A DNA stretch of 64,000 nucleotides, taken from assembly GCA_028752905.1 (NCBI GenBank), contig JAQNBH010000139.1:1-64000 (forward strand), written 5' to 3'. Below the pieces are notes generated by a model that saw only the letters and a list, made by a program, of their open reading frames with translations, had not been told where the DNA came from and searched no databases. This DNA comes from Cladorhizidae sp. MBARI D1340-BT2. Its lineage: Eukaryota > Porifera > Demospongiae > Poecilosclerida > Cladorhizidae. Numbering within the stretch: the stretch's first letter is position 1; each line of letters begins with the position of its first letter. The position numbers and the translations under genes are program-made. Below are positions 60,753 through 64,000 of this stretch, piece after piece.

Positions 60753-61569
60753 GCTATAATAAAATAAACAGGTTTAAAACACCCGAGTATAAATCTACAC
60801 CTTATTACACACATCAGCTTATTACACACATCAGCACATTGGCTCTAACCAAAATACCATCAAGACTCAGGCCTAGATTATCATTAGCCACTAGCAACCA
60901 ACATAGCTTCAGTGTGACACAGAAAGCTTCTACACTAGATATTAACTTTCACATAGTTCCATCCCAAAACTAGTTCAACACAAACTGTACTGGCTTCTCT
61001 TATCAGTTGGCATTACCTCTGCCTTCAACATAAGCGCAATGTCCTGCAAAGCAAGACTGGGTTCCCTTCGCTGTGAATGAGAACTGCAGTTGGTATGCTG
61101 TCTTCTCATCATATTCCAAGCATCTTTTCGACCACGAGTTTTGGGCCAGCAATAAAAAACTCGGCTCCATGGCTGTGAGGCGATACCAGTCTCGCAGTGC
61201 TTGACAAAACTGGACGCTTTGCCTTGTTGCTGTCAGGCCCTCTTCAAAATACAGACGATAGCTGCAGCCTTGAATCCTCTAGATCCTAAAGAATAAAATT
61301 CTATTAAGAAGGCATCTTGATTCTGAAAGAATAACCGCTAGAGCAACGACAGTTAGCCTTTCTCCGGCCTTCGTCGATCTGGCATGCGCTGGAGAAATTC
61401 AATTTTACAACGCTCAATTAACGATCCCTAAACGTTTTTGGCCAACGTTTAGCGAACGTATGGCAAACGTTTGGCGAACGTTCGGCGAACGTATGCCTAA
61501 CGGTACAGCAACGCTGCGACTCAAACGTCCAACGCAAACGGTACGTAAAGTTTTTTGGGGCCTCTGCTG
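60753..61569. other. right half of the Tc1/mariner-like element
   Basis: Minus-strand remains of the transposase N-terminal half may lie at about 61020-61260 (short Arg/Lys-rich pieces), but I cannot align them. The subterminal region 61405-61530 consists of repeated AACGTTTGGC/GAACGT motifs next to the terminal repeat. Confidence 0.45.
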
Positions 61570-63783
61570 TATTTATGTGTTACAGAGAATGTGAGGTGTG
61601 GTGCTATAGTAGAGGTTCATGTAGTACTACTAGTCCACCACCACAAGGTACTGGTAATAGACAGGCCCAGTCCCGAGTTTGTAGTAGTAAGGCTAGCTCA
61701 TCTAGCACTAGTTATCAGATAATACCAGTCGAAGGTCTGCTGGAGAAAAAAAAAGACAATTCTGGCCCAAACTCAGCTTTGCTCGGTGTAACAAGTTCGT
61801 TACTAGGTGCTTTTTATCTTTTTTTTATACTATTGACGTGTGGGACCTCCATGTGAGAGAGACTAATATGTATGTTTCTAGGGTGGGGCTCCCCCATAAT
61901 TGGCATGATACATGTGAAGAAGAAATGGAGGCTTTTGTAGAACTTTTGATTGTTATGGGCATTTCAAAACTTCCCCATATAGACATGTACTGGTCCTGTG
62001 AATATCCTGATTTGTCATGTAGTTTGGTGAGTAGAGTAATGCCCCTTTGGAGGTTTAGGCAGTTGATGCGGCTACATGCATGTCAACTCCATTGCTAGCT
62101 CACAGGTAACATCTGGTAATCCCAATTATGATAGGCTGTATAAGCTTTGAAAGCGAGTATTGTTTGCATCAGGAGCTTAGCATTGATGAAGCCATGATTC
62201 CCTATCAAGGGAGGCTTGGCTTCAAGCAATATATGAAGGATGAGCCTACGAAATGGGGCATAAAAGTATTTGTGCTTTTGGATGCAAGGAATGGTTATAT
62301 TTATCGATTACAAATTTATACTGGGAAGAATGTGGAAACAGGAGATAGTACAGGTTTGTGTAGTCGGGTAGTGTTAGATTTGTTGGAGGGATTTGAGCAC
62401 AAGAACTTTCAGGTATACATGGATAACTTTTATACAAGTCCTAATTTATTTCACACAATGACTATTAGAAGGGTTGGTGCATGTGGCACAGCTAGGCCTA
62501 ATAGGAAAAACTTTCCTAAGGAGTTACTTACAAAGTGGAAGAATAGAGGAAAATATGATTACCGATCAAATAGTTCACTCCTGGCTTTAGTGGGTAGACA
62601 AGGGTGTGATTGACATGATGACTAATATGCATGCAGCTTTGTGGCAAGGACAACAACCAACTGTGAAACATCATCAGCTTGATGGTTCTCGACTGAATGT
62701 GTCTTGCCCCCCTCCCTGTTTACCTGATTATCAATCATTCATGAGGGGTGTCTACCAAATATGCAAACACCCCCTTCCACCATCTCTTTGATTTTCTACC
62801 GAAATTGTAGTAGCCCATTCTTTGGTCTGCTCTGGTAGAAGTTTTTTTTTTGAACGCCTTTATTGAATGCCTTTATCTGTTTTCTTTTTCAAACACTTCT
62901 CTACATAAGAGGCAGGATAGTTATTTAGATCTTCGGATTAGCTTAGTAAAAACATTGATTGGTTCCTATTCTTCTCGCTGGCGTATAGGCCTTGTATGTT
63001 TCCTACATCCCAGCTAGAACGTCTCAATTTGCAACTATATAGGTCATTTCCCCCTTCTACTTCTGTTTGGTGTGCATAAAAATGGTTCGAGGCATGAAAG
63101 CCTAAATGAGTGTGGTTACTGTAGGTTCATTTGTGCATTGGATCTGACCGTATCATACCTTGGTGGAATATTAGTGTTGCATGTATTCTCTTTGTTCTCG
63201 TGACCATGAAATATAAGTTGTGTATGGTGTATGTCCGTGCCTCTTGGTAAAAAGTGTGGATACTTGTGTCTAATAATGCATTTTTCTCTATTGTTGTGTC
63301 TTTGTGTTCTAGATGCCTGGGAAGTGTTGATAGAGCCTGGTCTTGCCCTTCTACACACACACACACAACATGTATTACAATGCTACTCTCTCACTCTCCT
63401 TCATTCTTCATCAAATTACCCACCCACATTCTACCCACACACACATACTTTTTCTATTCAAATATTCGATTCATATATTGTCTGTTCAAAATGTTTTGTC
63501 TTAGGAAGTTTTAGGATTGTTATTGTCTTGATTCTGTGTCAAATTATATGAATATGCCCAAATATATGGTATATAAATGTTGGTTCAATTTCGAAAAGCT
63601 TGCCAAATGCTGGATATTTGGTCCTTGGGTTTCATTAAAAAATCAGGATGTACAGCAATCACTGGGCTTCCATATGAACGAGGTTTCATGTGCTGACGTC
63701 CTATAAGAAGCTCGAGGGGAAAATTAGTAATTAAATCGTTAATTATTTTACCGCGGGTACTAGGAAAGTCGGCGCTTAATCGG
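61570..63783 (+). mobile_element. piggyBac element PB-A, copy 6 (right part)
   Basis: The left end and N-terminal exons are missing because of the Tc1 junction; the right terminal repeat GGCGCTTAATCGG and TTAA (63784-63787) are intact. Confidence 0.94.
61587..63216 (+). pseudogene. PB-A transposase (decayed), copy 6, C-terminal part
   Basis: Begins at ECEVWCYSRGS and continues through the DDE domain with the same lesions as the other copies. Private changes: TIRRVGACG for TIRGVGACG, and a 4-bp TATA insertion near 63038. Confidence 0.88.
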
Positions 63784-63844
63784 TTAATTCAGCTTAAGTC
63801 GCTCTGTGGCCTAGTACATCATATGTGTCTATGAGGCTTAGTTC

Positions 63845-64000
63845 ACTTTCCCCAAGGGGCAGTGAAAATTATGACAGGCTGGGGAAAATCCAACCTCTTG
63901 TCAGCCATTTTCAACACAATTTTTCATCAATAAAGTCCGAACTGCGAGATTGCAATCGATGAGGCTATGATCAACTTTCAAGGTCATTCATCACTGAAGC
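63845..64000 (+). pseudogene. PB-B transposase, copy 6, start only
   Basis: The first 156 bp of the PB-B remnant, from ACTTTCCCCAAGGGGC to GGTCATTCATCACTG, truncated by the end of the window. Confidence 0.85.

Larger units (their letters stand above)
59443..61569 (-). mobile_element. Tc1/mariner-like element at the copy 5/6 junction
   Basis: 2127 bp between TA dinucleotides (59441-59442 and 61570-61571). The termini are imperfect inverted repeats of about 40 bp: left CAGTAGCGGCC, A-run, then ACTTTACGTACCGTT; right, inverted, CAGCAGAGGCCCC, A-run, then ACTTTACGTACCGTT. Both subterminal regions are dense in AACGTT/GAACG-type short repeats. A decayed minus-strand transposase lies inside. The left flank is unit DNA downstream of PB-B and the right flank is PB-A intron/exon DNA, so the flanks are not two halves of one target. 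Confidence 0.85.
20182..64000. repeat. tandem array of 9.1-kb composite units (overall)
   Basis: The junction sequence ATCTCTGGGATTCTC recurs at 20182, 29279, 38375, 47468 and 57305, giving unit lengths of 9097, 9096, 9093 and 9837 bp. Order and orientation of all sub-features are the same in the four complete copies. Copy 5 breaks off at 59442, a Tc1/mariner element follows, and copy 6 starts mid-unit at 61570. Copies 2-4 share derived states, such as CTACAGTGTATGAAAC where copies 1 and 5 read CTATGAAAC. Confidence 0.96.
61570..64000. repeat. composite unit, copy 6 (partial, cut by window end)
   Basis: It starts inside PB-A at TATTTATGTGTTACAG (the end of PB-A intron 3) and runs through the PB-A right end into PB-B. 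It shares CATCATATGTGTC and AACTGCGAGATTGC with copies 1 and 5 against copies 2-4. Confidence 0.93.

Noticed and set aside
59441..61571. A simple Tc1 insertion into one TA site
   Set aside because: The two flanks correspond to different positions of the 9.1-kb unit, so a plain insertion does not explain the junction.

Overview
This window is eukaryotic, repeat-dominated DNA, probably from an invertebrate metazoan. The evidence is interrupted kinesin-like exons with GT/AG splice signals, introns of about 55-60 bp inside a transposase gene, four cut-and-paste DNA transposon superfamilies (hAT, piggyBac, Tc1/mariner, a PIF/Harbinger scrap) and many minisatellites. A sponge-like genome would fit the short introns and the ACATGTACA-rich AT background, but that is a guess. 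I see no bacterial-style operons, rRNA, tRNA or CRISPR.

Layout. (1) 1-13504: one minisatellite with a 34-bp unit, roughly 395 copies, running in from outside the window and carrying kilobase-scale higher-order duplications. (2) 13505-14783: about 1.3 kb of non-satellite DNA with two nuclear-receptor DR1-type sites and a PIF/Harbinger N-terminal relic. (3) 14784-19103: a 17-bp minisatellite split by a 3292-bp hAT transposon (15749-19040) with a perfect 8-bp target duplication; its transposase is broken by one frameshift and one stop. (4) 19107-20181: a 32-bp minisatellite. (5) 20182-64000: a tandem array of a composite unit of about 9.1 kb, in four full copies (20182, 29279, 38375, 47468), a truncated fifth (57305-59442) and a partial sixth (61570-64000).

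Each complete 9.1-kb unit reads, left to right: a short HTH-like coding relic; a TTAA-flanked piggyBac element (PB-A, about 3.2 kb, 13-bp terminal inverted repeats, decayed transposase); a second, 5'-truncated piggyBac pseudogene (PB-B); 27-bp and 14-bp minisatellites; a small piggyBac scrap (PB-C); a CAA/TGACAAC low-complexity tract; a (GT)n/CCTCTCACCCACC minisatellite; a minus-strand kinesin-8-like exon with good splice sites; a 17-bp ACATGTCACACACCATC minisatellite; a second minus-strand kinesin exon; and about 0.7 kb of unassigned DNA. Copy 5 lacks PB-A and shows the single uninterrupted TTAA, so it preserves the pre-insertion state. Copies 2-4 are nearly identical while copies 1, 5 and 6 share older states, the pattern of an array homogenised in its interior. 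A decayed Tc1/mariner element (59443-61569) sits at the copy 5/copy 6 junction, and its two flanks come from different positions in the unit.

No gene here is clearly functional and complete. The long open frames over the minisatellites are periodic artefacts. The most informative signals are the transposon-bearing mega-satellite with its internal empty site, the amplified kinesin exons, and the recombination junction at the Tc1 element.
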